From a bacterium (GTDB lineage Bacteria > Patescibacteriota > Dojkabacteria > JAKAPS01 > JAJZLI01): a DNA stretch of 13,360 bases. Location: the NCBI GenBank assembly GCA_021803645.1, contig JAJZLI010000018.1, positions 1-13,360 of the forward strand. Direction: 5' to 3'. A program made the position numbers and the translations under genes. How positions within the stretch are numbered: the first letter of the stretch is position 1; every line of letters starts with the position of its first letter. Shown here in pieces: positions 7,082-13,332 of the stretch. The notes beneath the pieces were generated by a model. That model was not told the DNA's origin. It was given only the letters and a program-made list of their open reading frames with translations, and did not search any database.

Positions 7082-7686
7082 TTTACTAATGGGATTTCAC
7101 AATGTACATATTCTGAATTTCCAATATACACATTTCGTAATGCAGTTTCTGTATCTATCCCTCTAATTTCTGCTATAATCATTGTCCCAATGTCACCATG
7201 TGTAACTACTAGGCTTGTATCTGGCTCCGGAGTGCTTCTTAATCTTGATAAGAATAATCGTGCTCTTTTCCTAACACTATCAAAAGTTTCTGCTTGAGGA
7301 GCTTCTAAAAAGTACCTTATATGCTTGGTTTCTAATATTTTTGTTGCATACATGTCTACATCTGAGACAGATTTTCCTGTCAATATACCAAAATCCCTTT
7401 CTTTCAGTTCTTCACAAATTTCTATATAGGTATATGGTACACCTATTACCCTTGCAATTATCAAGGCTGTTGATTGTGCTCTTACCAGAGGTGACATGTA
7501 GATTCTACTTATACGAGTTCCAGCTCGTTTAAGTTCTTGTCCCATTTGAAGAGCTTGTATTTTTCCATTTTCTGTTAAAAAAGTATCCCTTCCTCCATTT
7601 AATACATGTGATGCATTGTCTGTACATTCTGCATGTCTTAAAATATACAGTGATCTACTCTTGGGTATTGGTTCACTTTCTAACAT
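7078..7686 (-). CDS. Histidine phosphatase family protein (phosphoglycerate mutase-like)
   Basis: A 202-residue member of the branch-1 histidine phosphatase superfamily. The phospho-accepting His is in LRHAE (R17, H18); this is the RHA variant of the common RHG. The rest of the pocket is visible: SPLVRAQSTA (R69), LKERDFG (E96) and VVTHGDIG (second catalytic His, H163). It may be a small-molecule phosphatase or a cofactor-dependent mutase; the family cannot be divided by eye. It is probably cytosolic, with no signal peptide. The ATG at 7686 lies 7 bases after TAATAT, again with no Shine-Dalgarno site. The last four bases overlap the convergent tgt gene, so neither message can end in a separate terminator there. 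Confidence 0.9.
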   Translation of the reverse strand: MLESEPIPKSRSLYILRHAECTDNASHVLNGGRDTFLTENGKIQALQMGQELKRAGTRISRIYMSPLVRAQSTALIIARVIGVPYTYIEICEELKERDFGILTGKSVSDVDMYATKILETKHIRYFLEAPQAETFDSVRKRARLFLSRLRSTPEPDTSLVVTHGDIGTMIIAEIRGIDTETALRNVYIGNSEYVHCEIPLVN

Positions 7687-7693
7687 AAAGTTA

Positions 7694-7730
7694 ATATTAT
7701 TAGATTGAAACCTAACAATATCTAGGTTTC
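7694..7730 (-). promoter_or_regulatory. Promoter of the phosphatase gene with an overlapping inverted repeat
   Basis: On the minus strand TAATAT (7699-7694) ends 7 bases before the ATG. A perfect 8-base inverted repeat, GAAACCTA (7707-7714) and TAGGTTTC (7723-7730) with an 8-base gap, covers the place where a -35 would lie. That position suits an operator. No regulator is identified. Confidence 0.4.
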
Positions 7731-7884
7731 TCTTAGTTAAATTTGATTCATACAGGTTTACCCTTTTTTTAGATTCTATTCCTTAGTATTTGTTATTATA
7801 ATGATATCTACCTACTATTAATAGCAATCTTACTTTTTGTACTTTTCTTTGTCAATAATTGCTGTGTAATTTACTCCTTATATA

Positions 7885-7893
7885 TGTTATATA
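7885..7893 (+). promoter_or_regulatory. Extended -10 of the molybdopterin-protein gene
   Basis: TGT followed by TATATA (7888-7893) ends 10 bases before the ATG at 7904. An overlapping TATATT (7890-7895) would leave 8 bases. Either gives a leaderless or nearly leaderless message. A second TATAAT at 7797-7802 could start a longer leader but lacks a good -35. The rest of the 217-base gap 7687-7903 shows no gene. Confidence 0.45.
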
Positions 7894-7903
7894 TTGATTA
7901 AAT

Positions 7904-8524
7904 ATGGACTTAAAATACAACAATAATTACATAAAAGCTAAAGAGGAGATAGCAAGAATTAAAAAAAATAACCCTAGTATACCTTCGGGACAGAAGGTAA
8001 CATCTGCTTTTCCTATACTTGATTTGGGTATTCGTCCAAATATTCCTAAAGATAAATGGAATATTCATATTTTTGGTTTAGTAAAAAATGAAAAGAATAT
8101 ATCATTCAATGAATTAATAAATTTTCCAAAGACAGAACTTACTGCTGATTTTAATTGTGTGACAGGATGGACAAAGCAAAATATCAAATGGACAGGTGTC
8201 AGTTTTAAATATCTTGTAGATCTGGTTGAGGTATCTTCTGAAGCTAAGTTTGTAATACAAAGTGGTTATGATGGATATACAACAAACCTGCCACTGGATA
8301 GCATGTACAGAGATGATGTAATTGTTGCATATAAACTATATGAAAATGATATTCCTTCTGAACATGGGGGTTTTGTTAGGATGATAGTTCCTTCACGTTA
8401 TGGATGGAAAGGTTCTAAGTTTTTAAATGGTGTATTTTTCTCTAATGTGGATATTCCTGGTTTTTGGGAGGTAAGAGGATATCACAATAATGGAGATTGG
8501 AAAAAGGAAGAAAGATATAGTTAA
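7904..8524 (+). CDS. Sulfite oxidase-type molybdopterin-binding oxidoreductase
   Basis: A 206-residue protein made almost entirely of the oxidoreductase molybdopterin-binding fold (sulfite oxidase / MsrP superfamily). The N-terminal KVTSAFPILDLG leads to WNIHIFGLV and then DFNCVTGW (82-89), where C85 should be the thiolate ligand to molybdenum. Later blocks also match the family: SGYDGYTTNLPL, HGGFVRMIVPSRYGWKGSKF (154-173) and GFWEVRGYHNNGDWKKEERY (186-205). There is no Tat signal, no haem domain and no dimerisation domain, so it belongs with the small cytosolic members, whose substrates are mostly unproven. No molybdenum-cofactor synthesis gene is in the window. It heads a plus-strand run that ends in a TauE-type permease, which makes a sulfur oxyanion substrate possible but unproven. 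Confidence 0.9.
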   Translation: MDLKYNNNYIKAKEEIARIKKNNPSIPSGQKVTSAFPILDLGIRPNIPKDKWNIHIFGLVKNEKNISFNELINFPKTELTADFNCVTGWTKQNIKWTGVSFKYLVDLVEVSSEAKFVIQSGYDGYTTNLPLDSMYRDDVIVAYKLYENDIPSEHGGFVRMIVPSRYGWKGSKFLNGVFFSNVDIPGFWEVRGYHNNGDWKKEERYS

Positions 8525-8554
8525 GGTTTTGTAATAGTGTGATTAACCCTAATA

Positions 8555-8563
8555 TGATATAAT
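8555..8563 (+). promoter_or_regulatory. Extended -10 before the 160-residue orphan gene
   Basis: TGA followed by a perfect TATAAT (8558-8563) ends 7 bases before the ATG at 8571, the same layout as at sufB. It lies inside the 46-base gap after the molybdopterin gene, so the orphan has its own start. Confidence 0.6.
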
Positions 8564-8570
8564 ATGGGAT

Positions 8571-9053
8571 ATGGAGGGTGTATTAGAATCACAATTACAA
8601 ACTGGAAAAGAAGGTAAAGAAGATTTGTATAAATCTTTTTTAGAGAGGTATCCTGATATTGTTTTTTTAGGATTTGCTGGTGATGTAGATAAATTACCTC
8701 CAGATTCTCAAACATCCCTCCCTATGAGGATAGTATCGGGTTATCCATTAAGACCAATTTTTACAGATAATTTTCCTGACCATATATCTAGAAGAACATT
8801 TAGAGAGACTCTTCCTCCTGAAGATAGAGAAATTTATGATAGGAATGCTTTGAGGGTAAATAATATAACAAGCGCATTGTCTGCTATACAAATTCTGTGT
8901 ATGGACTCTCCAGAACTTAGCAGGGTGTATAGTAATTGTACCAGAAGATTTAAAAGCCCTGATTATTATGCTGCTATTGATATAAAATCAAAGGTTTCAT
9001 TTGTAAAATATTTAGCAAGACAGTGTGCTCGATTTGCAGCATCTAGTAAATGA
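8571..9053 (+). CDS. Hypothetical 160-residue soluble protein
   Basis: I do not recognise this family. It is soluble, without a signal peptide or membrane segment. An amphipathic start is followed by DIVFLGFAGDVDKLPP, which reads like a beta strand and turn. A Pro- and Arg-rich middle follows (YPLRPIFTDNFPDH, RRTFRETLPPEDREIYDR), then helical segments with three Cys (in IQILCMD, YSNCTRR and ARQCARF). The consensus extended -10 seven bases before the ATG, and base composition like the neighbours, support it as a real gene. It sits between the molybdopterin protein and the TauE permease on the same strand. That placement could mean a shared role, but separate promoters weaken the argument. TGA is the stop. 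Confidence 0.75.
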   Translation: MEGVLESQLQTGKEGKEDLYKSFLERYPDIVFLGFAGDVDKLPPDSQTSLPMRIVSGYPLRPIFTDNFPDHISRRTFRETLPPEDREIYDRNALRVNNITSALSAIQILCMDSPELSRVYSNCTRRFKSPDYYAAIDIKSKVSFVKYLARQCARFAASSK

Positions 9054-9081
9054 TTTCTTATTAGTTACAAACAAATATATA

Positions 9082-9125
9082 ATACACGGTGTATCTTTGA
9101 TATTAAATATTTAAAGATATATTAT
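9082..9125 (+). promoter_or_regulatory. Promoter of the TauE gene with upstream dyads
   Basis: TTGATA (9097-9102; 5 of 6 matches to the -35) lies 17 bases before TATTAT (9120-9125). The predicted start is near 9132, giving a leader of about 14 bases without a Shine-Dalgarno site. Just upstream is the dyad ATACAC-G-GTGTAT (9082-9094). A second one, TATCTTT (9092-9098) with AAAGATA (9113-9119), brackets the -35 and spacer. These are candidate operator sites. Confidence 0.45.
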
Positions 9126-9145
9126 GTAATAGTAGTGGTTTTATT

Positions 9146-9979
9146 ATGGAATTATTTTTAATCTTGCTAATTTTAGTCTCTGTTATTGCAGGTATAATAG
9201 GTTCCCTTTTTGGTATCGGTGGTGGAATTGTTATTATTCCTGTTCTAATTCTTTTATTCCATGTAAGTGTAAAGGAAGCAATTGGGGCTAGTATAATCTC
9301 TGTTATAGTTACATCTTCTGCAGCAGCTTCTGTATACATAAAAAGTGATATTGTAAATTTTAAACTTGGTATGTTGCTGGAAATTTTTACTGTTCTTGGC
9401 GCTATTACAGGAGCACTACTTTTAGGGGTTTTTAATCCTAAAATTTTATTGATTATTTTCTCTGTTGTTTTAACAATTTCTTCCTTTTTAATTTTTTTAA
9501 AGAAAAATAATAATAATAAATACTATCAAGAAGATCATATTTCTAAATATTTTGACTTAGATTCAAAATATTATGATGAATCAGATAATAAAGTTATTGA
9601 ATACCATCCAGCTCATATCTCATACGGGTTTATTTCTATGTATATAGCAGGACTTATTTCCGGTCTCCTAGGTATTGGCTCTGGTGTTTTTAAAGTTACC
9701 TCTTTTGACAGTATTATGAAAATTCCAATGAAGGTTTCAACAACTACGAGTAATTTTATGATTGGAGTTACAGCTTGTGCTAGCGCATTTATTTATTTAG
9801 TAAGAGGATATATTAATCCTTATATTTCCATCCCTGTTGCTGTGGGTATATTTTTGGGAGCAATGATTGGTACTAAAATATTGTATAAACAGCATGATAC
9901 TACATTGAAAAATATATTCTTTGTTATTTTGATTGCTATTGCATTAGAAATGTTTTTTAGAGCTTTGGGAATATTATGA
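9146..9979 (+). CDS. TauE/SafE family permease (sulfite/sulfonate exporter type)
   Basis: A 277-residue polytopic protein with the two-repeat TauE/SafE (former DUF81) architecture. Repeat 1 (about 1-118) carries GSLFGIGGGIVIIPVLI. A charged cytoplasmic-type linker (about 119-155, rich in Asn, Lys and Asp) separates it from repeat 2 (about 156-277), which carries GLLGIGSGVFKV and KIPMKVSTTTSNFMIGVTA. About eight membrane helices are expected. Members move small anions such as sulfite, sulfoacetate or other organosulfur compounds, usually outward; specificity cannot be read from sequence. No in-frame ATG, GTG or TTG is visible in the short stretch upstream, which supports the 9146 start. Its TGA overlaps the DUF1634 ATG (ATGA). 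This pairing is a recognised neighbourhood of the family. Confidence 0.92.
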   Translation: MELFLILLILVSVIAGIIGSLFGIGGGIVIIPVLILLFHVSVKEAIGASIISVIVTSSAAASVYIKSDIVNFKLGMLLEIFTVLGAITGALLLGVFNPKILLIIFSVVLTISSFLIFLKKNNNNKYYQEDHISKYFDLDSKYYDESDNKVIEYHPAHISYGFISMYIAGLISGLLGIGSGVFKVTSFDSIMKIPMKVSTTTSNFMIGVTACASAFIYLVRGYINPYISIPVAVGIFLGAMIGTKILYKQHDTTLKNIFFVILIAIALEMFFRALGIL

Positions 9980-10311
9980 ACATAAGATTATCTAATATAC
10001 TTAAAACATTTTCTTATATTAGTGTTGCAATATCAATAGTGCTTATCTTTGCAATGATATTTAGAGGGAGTCTGTATACAAGTTTACACTATAAATATAG
10101 TAGTATTGAGTCTTTCTTTTATAATAACTATATTTATAAATTTAACTTTACTTCTCTTCTTTTTATTCCAATTATAGTTATAATCTTAACTCCATTATCC
10201 AGAGTAGTTTTATCAATATTTGAATATATATATGAAAAAAATACTAAATTTGTGTTTATTACATTAATAGTGTTTTTCCTGTTGATGATTTCTCTTTTTT
10301 TAATTTCTTAA
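9976..10311 (+). CDS. DUF1634 membrane protein, partner of the TauE permease
   Basis: A 111-residue protein with three hydrophobic segments (about 11-30, 58-78 and 90-110). The middle block IIVIILTPLSRVVLSIFEYI followed by KNTKFVFITLIVFFLLM matches the DUF1634 pattern of a T-P-x-x-R-V turn, then a short loop and a last helix. DUF1634 genes are commonly found directly after TauE/SafE genes, and here the ATG overlaps the permease stop by four bases, so translation is coupled. It is probably an accessory subunit; its molecular role is not known. No clear terminator follows. Confidence 0.8.
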   Translation: MNIRLSNILKTFSYISVAISIVLIFAMIFRGSLYTSLHYKYSSIESFFYNNYIYKFNFTSLLFIPIIVIILTPLSRVVLSIFEYIYEKNTKFVFITLIVFFLLMISLFLIS

Positions 10312-10327
10312 AATCCTGGAATATAGT

Positions 10328-10528
10328 TTACATTCCCCTGTGGTTCTTGGGTGTGGATATTTCTTCTATATGAGGAGGTTTCTCAAATAACTTAATTGAT
10401 ACTATAGCGTATCCAATAAAATATCCCAAATTCCCTATTACTCCTACTTCAATATTTGTTATAAAATCTGAAAGTGACTCAAATACCACAAGGATAAATA
10501 TCCCAAGATTAGTAAAAAAGATTTCCAC
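10328..10528 (-). CDS. Possible small membrane protein, 66 residues
   Basis: A GTG-started frame with two hydrophobic stretches (about 3-22 and 29-47) and a short charged tail ending NHRGM. I recognise no family. No Shine-Dalgarno site or convincing -10 precedes the GTG, unlike other genes here, and the frame opens only a few codons earlier. Without it the gap 10312-10684 would be about 370 bases with no gene. It may be real, a decayed gene or chance. Confidence 0.35.
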   Translation of the reverse strand: MEIFFTNLGIFILVVFESLSDFITNIEVGVIGNLGYFIGYAIVSIKLFEKPPHIEEISTPKNHRGM

Positions 10529-10684
10529 ACAGCAAAGTAATCAATTTTTTAAATTTAATAAAACATGTATTAATACCAATACAATCCTATGCCACAAAAT
10601 GGTTGCTATTTATGAAAATACATTTCCATTGGTGATTAAAAATACATTGTTAGTATGTAATGCAGGAGAATGTAATATAATAAG
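10529..10684. other. AT-rich intergenic stretch with a short palindrome
   Basis: No convincing gene is visible. It contains the perfect 10-base palindrome GTATTAATAC (10567-10576), which could be a protein-binding site. A 55-codon plus-strand frame (10599-10766) runs through it but has no start signals and overlaps the next gene antisense. Confidence 0.3.
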
Positions 10685-11011
10685 TCAATTTATTATAAAG
10701 GCAAAAATTGGAGAATATATAAATAATTTATCTATTATGCTCTTGGGATCTGTTTTCATTGCATAGGCCATTTTATATGCATAACTAATAGCAAACCCTA
10801 ATACTAACTTACTTGCTGCATGAAAATATGTATAATCACTCCTAAATATAAGTCCTGTAGTATATACAAGTATCTCTGTTGACAGTAATACATCTGCATA
10901 TACAAAATATGTGGCAAGTTTTGACCGTTCTGTCTTATTTCGTGTTGAGATAACTATTCCTAGTATATACCCTAGTATAGATGCAATAATTTGAGATACT
11001 ATAATAGACAT
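10685..11011 (-). CDS. Hypothetical 108-residue membrane protein
   Basis: A polytopic small protein of unknown family with three or four hydrophobic segments (about 2-22, 36-56, 64-84 and 92-107). The first loop is basic (STRNKTERSK). Under the positive-inside rule that loop faces the cytoplasm. The ATG at 11011 lies 9 bases after the extended -10 TGG-TAATAT, the same layout as other genes here, so it is probably real. It follows the phosphoribosyltransferase-like gene on the same strand after a 105-base gap. Confidence 0.65.
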   Translation of the reverse strand: MSIIVSQIIASILGYILGIVISTRNKTERSKLATYFVYADVLLSTEILVYTTGLIFRSDYTYFHAASKLVLGFAISYAYKMAYAMKTDPKSIIDKLFIYSPIFAFIIN

Positions 11012-11020
11012 ATATATGAG

Positions 11021-11029
11021 ATATTACCA
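11021..11029 (-). promoter_or_regulatory. Extended -10 of the 108-residue membrane protein gene
   Basis: On the minus strand TGG then TAATAT ends 9 bases before the ATG at 11011. No -35 or Shine-Dalgarno site is visible. Confidence 0.45.
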
Positions 11030-11116
11030 TAAATTAAATAACATTTTTCATATATATGTGGTAGGTATACTTTCCTTTTGGTTGATACTATGTACATATT
11101 ATAGAGTGTTTTTCTT

Positions 11117-11911
11117 TTACTCATTATTATAATTAGAATATGCATCTATTCTTTGACCAGGAAAAATTCCCCTTAAAAACTTTCTTGTTTCTTCAATAGT
11201 TTTTCCTGATGTAATATCTTCATCAAATAGAAGAATGTTTGGATGCTCCTGTTGAAGTCTTGTTAACAGTCTTTCCTGTTCATCTGTTATTTTGGGAGTG
11301 TTGTCATGTAACTTATTTCTTGAAAACCTAAATGGGTATAAAATTGAATCTCTTGGATTCAACCTTAGATATACATCTAGTCCTGCAGGTATTCCTCCAT
11401 GTCCTATTACTAAAAATAAAATCCCATTTTGAAAATTGTGAGAGTTTCTAATCCTGTCTGAAGTTGCTTGTGATAATCTTGGGTTATAAGACATTTTTGT
11501 TACATTATCGTCTCTTTGAATAACCTTTTGTTCCATTAATTTTCTATATATGTTACGATCAAAAGATTGTAGAGACTCTATAAAGGATTCTAGAAAAGAT
11601 TGTGCTTTTGCTGTGTCTATCATGCAGTATCTATAAAGGCTTAGTGCAATATCAACCCCCATAGATTGAACCTCCTCCATGTTTCCAAATTGAAAATTTT
11701 CTATTCTAAAGTCTATGATTGCTCTTATTATTCTTGGAGGATTAAGAACTAGTGTATTTGGATAATATTTAGGGTTTTGTAGTGCTTCTAACTCTTCAGT
11801 AATGACACTTTGTAAACTTCCGGAATAAGATAGTGTAAAATTTTCCCTATTTATAAATTCAAAGGGAGACTTATATCCTGTTATTTCTGTTTCCGATTTT
11901 TGTGTTTCCAT
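11117..11911 (-). CDS. Phosphoribosyltransferase-like protein
   Basis: A 264-residue soluble protein. The C-terminal part has NILLFDEDITSGKTI (225-239), which matches the PRPP-binding signature of type I phosphoribosyltransferases (hydrophobic strand, two acidic residues, then TSGKT or TTGxT). Before it, GILFLVIGHGGIPAGLDVYL (163-182) fits the strand and pyrophosphate loop of the same fold. The first 150 residues are a helical region that I cannot assign. Base or substrate specificity is unknown, and a regulatory or non-catalytic use of the fold is possible. TGT-TATAAT lies 17 bases before the ATG, giving a leader of about 10 bases. An insertion sequence lies just upstream, starting at about 11961. 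Confidence 0.7.
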   Translation of the reverse strand: METQKSETEITGYKSPFEFINRENFTLSYSGSLQSVITEELEALQNPKYYPNTLVLNPPRIIRAIIDFRIENFQFGNMEEVQSMGVDIALSLYRYCMIDTAKAQSFLESFIESLQSFDRNIYRKLMEQKVIQRDDNVTKMSYNPRLSQATSDRIRNSHNFQNGILFLVIGHGGIPAGLDVYLRLNPRDSILYPFRFSRNKLHDNTPKITDEQERLLTRLQQEHPNILLFDEDITSGKTIEETRKFLRGIFPGQRIDAYSNYNNE

Positions 11912-11928
11912 AAATATAATTGTCCGTT

Positions 11929-11937
11929 ATTATAACA
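11929..11937 (-). promoter_or_regulatory. Extended -10 of the phosphoribosyltransferase-like gene
   Basis: On the minus strand TGT then a perfect TATAAT ends 17 bases before the ATG at 11911, giving a leader of about 10 bases. The promoter is about 25 bases from the IS end, so insertion may have replaced upstream control sequence. Confidence 0.5.
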
Positions 11938-11960
11938 TACTAACATCACTCCTACGTCTC

Positions 11961-11982
11961 GGCTAATTGAATAATTGCACTC
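11961..11982 (+). repeat. Left inverted repeat of the IS
   Basis: GGCTAAT, then an AT spacer, then ATTGCACTC, in 22 bases. Read on the opposite strand it matches the right-end repeats at GAGTGCAAT and ATTAGCC, with one or two bases of length difference in the spacer. Confidence 0.65.
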
Positions 11983-11992
11983 TGGGTTGTGA

Positions 11993-12145
11993 TTATGTTG
12001 TTTTTGTCTCATTATTTGGTACTGAATAATCTAATATGTTGTTAAATAGATCTTTCTTGTACTTATTCATTTCTTGTGCTGATTCATAATCAGATTTAGA
12101 ATATGCTATTTTATCTAAATTTTCTATCGTTAAACCCTCTTTTAA
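11993..12145 (-). pseudogene. In-frame continuation of the transposase after the TAA
   Basis: Directly after the TAA the same frame reads LKEGLTIENLDKIAYSKSDY and continues for 50 codons in all, to a TAA at 11995-11993. That end lies 10 bases inside the left repeat. The segment is charged and helical. From memory, relatives of this transposase end with a similar block (YLKxG, then LDKIAY and SD). It has no start codon signal of its own. It is best read as the detached C-terminus. Confidence 0.55.
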
Positions 12146-13282
12146 TTACTTTATGTACTTTTCTTTAAATAACTCATAGGGGGTATTGTAGTAGTCATAT
12201 TCTCTTACACTTCTTCCTTTATTTGATTTGTGTATCCCTGTTAAATATCCAGACGATCTATGGAAATTTAAATATCTGTTAAAGTATGTATCTAGGTATA
12301 TATTGAACTTATCTGAGTATTCCTTTGGTATATATCCAAATCCAAAATGTTTCCTTATTATATATCCATTTTTCATTTCTATTAGTGCATTATCATTACA
12401 ATGATAAGGTCTTGACCTTTTCTTATCTTTTATATGTAATTTATTAAGTAATGCTACTACTATTTTATTGTTGTATTCTGATCCTCCATCTGAATGAAAG
12501 GCTATGATTTCTGTCCAGTATGAAGATATTAGTATCTCTAGTATTTCTCTCATAAATCTCTCTGATATTACGGGGGAAGTAAACACAAATTCTGTTTGGA
12601 GTACATCGTCAATCATGTTAATAAAGTAGAGACCTTTTTGTTCATTGAGGGTACCCGAATGTACTGTGTCTACTCTAATGTAACCAGGTATACCATTTGT
12701 TTCCATCTTACCAATAGGAAGAAAGTGAGATTTTACTGAATATGTTTTTTCAAATACCAATGATCTCCTTTTGTATGTTACTGTCTTCCTAAGGTTATTG
12801 ATATGAGACCTGGATATACCAGACAACCTTTTGAACTCTTGCTTGTGATATATGTTGTATTCCCTGTTAAACAGATTACACAATGATGATGCAGATATTC
12901 TCTCTGTTACTGCATCTACTTTTACAAGTAATACTATATCTTCCCATGTATATATTCTATGAAATATATGTCTTTTATATCTTTGTGATTTAAGTTTTCC
13001 ATGTTTATATTTATTAATCCATAAATCTATAGTCCTATCAGATGCTTCAGTAGATGATGCTATTATTGATTTAACCTTAGTTTTTAGAGTTTTATCTTTA
13101 ATTCTTTTGTATTGCACTTTATTTAGTAATTGTCTAACCCAATTAATAATCCTTTCCAACTTAGTATCAAAAGTTAGTTGAGTACACTTGTTTGATTCAA
13201 ATAGGGCATTAATTGTAGTATTATTACCTTGGTGTGAGTCTGTAAATTGCATCTTCATTCGATTCAATTCTATTTGATTCAC
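12146..13282 (-). CDS. DDE transposase, rve/integrase core, probably cut short by a TAA codon
   Basis: Cut-and-paste type transposase. The N-terminal region (about 75-170) is helical and basic and should bind DNA. The catalytic triad is D205 in RVDTVHSG, D265 in AFHSDGGSEY and E302 in CNDNALIEMKNG, with 36 residues between the last two. NDNALxExKNG followed by RKHFGFGYIP is a hallmark of a group of bacterial integrase-like transposases related to IS481. The reading ends at K378 with TAA (12148-12146), but the frame continues open for 50 codons that look like the usual C-terminus, so the gene may be disabled. The start is uncertain: GTG at 13282 is listed, ATG at 13258 or 13252 is possible, and the frame is open upstream to the window edge. 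A TAATAT inside the inner right repeat could be its -10, which would let transposase binding repress it. Confidence 0.85.
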   Translation of the reverse strand: MNQIELNRMKMQFTDSHQGNNTTINALFESNKCTQLTFDTKLERIINWVRQLLNKVQYKRIKDKTLKTKVKSIIASSTEASDRTIDLWINKYKHGKLKSQRYKRHIFHRIYTWEDIVLLVKVDAVTERISASSLCNLFNREYNIYHKQEFKRLSGISRSHINNLRKTVTYKRRSLVFEKTYSVKSHFLPIGKMETNGIPGYIRVDTVHSGTLNEQKGLYFINMIDDVLQTEFVFTSPVISERFMREILEILISSYWTEIIAFHSDGGSEYNNKIVVALLNKLHIKDKKRSRPYHCNDNALIEMKNGYIIRKHFGFGYIPKEYSDKFNIYLDTYFNRYLNFHRSSGYLTGIHKSNKGRSVREYDYYNTPYELFKEKYIK

Positions 13283-13299
13283 ACCAACTTTACTATTTT

Positions 13300-13319
13300 G
13301 AGTGCAATTTATATTAGCC
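13300..13319 (+). repeat. Inner right-end repeat of the IS
   Basis: GAGTGCAAT, then an AT spacer, then ATTAGCC. It shares TTTGAGTGCAAT with the outer copy, 33 bases away (13297-13308 and 13330-13341). It lies just upstream of the transposase start region and contains TAATAT on the minus strand, so it may serve as both a binding site and part of the promoter. Confidence 0.6.
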
Positions 13320-13332
13320 TTAATATTTCTTT

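Noticed and set aside
8525..8570. Terminator between the molybdopterin gene and the orphan
   Set aside because: Only a 4-base GGTT/AACC pairing with a long loop and no T tract.
9103..9339. Minus-strand frame over the start of the TauE gene
   Set aside because: It is antisense to the conserved FGIGGG segment, and its Ile/Pro-rich composition is typical of a shadow frame.
10599..10766. Plus-strand 55-codon frame in the gap before the 108-residue gene
   Set aside because: No promoter or Shine-Dalgarno site, and its second half is antisense to a better supported gene.
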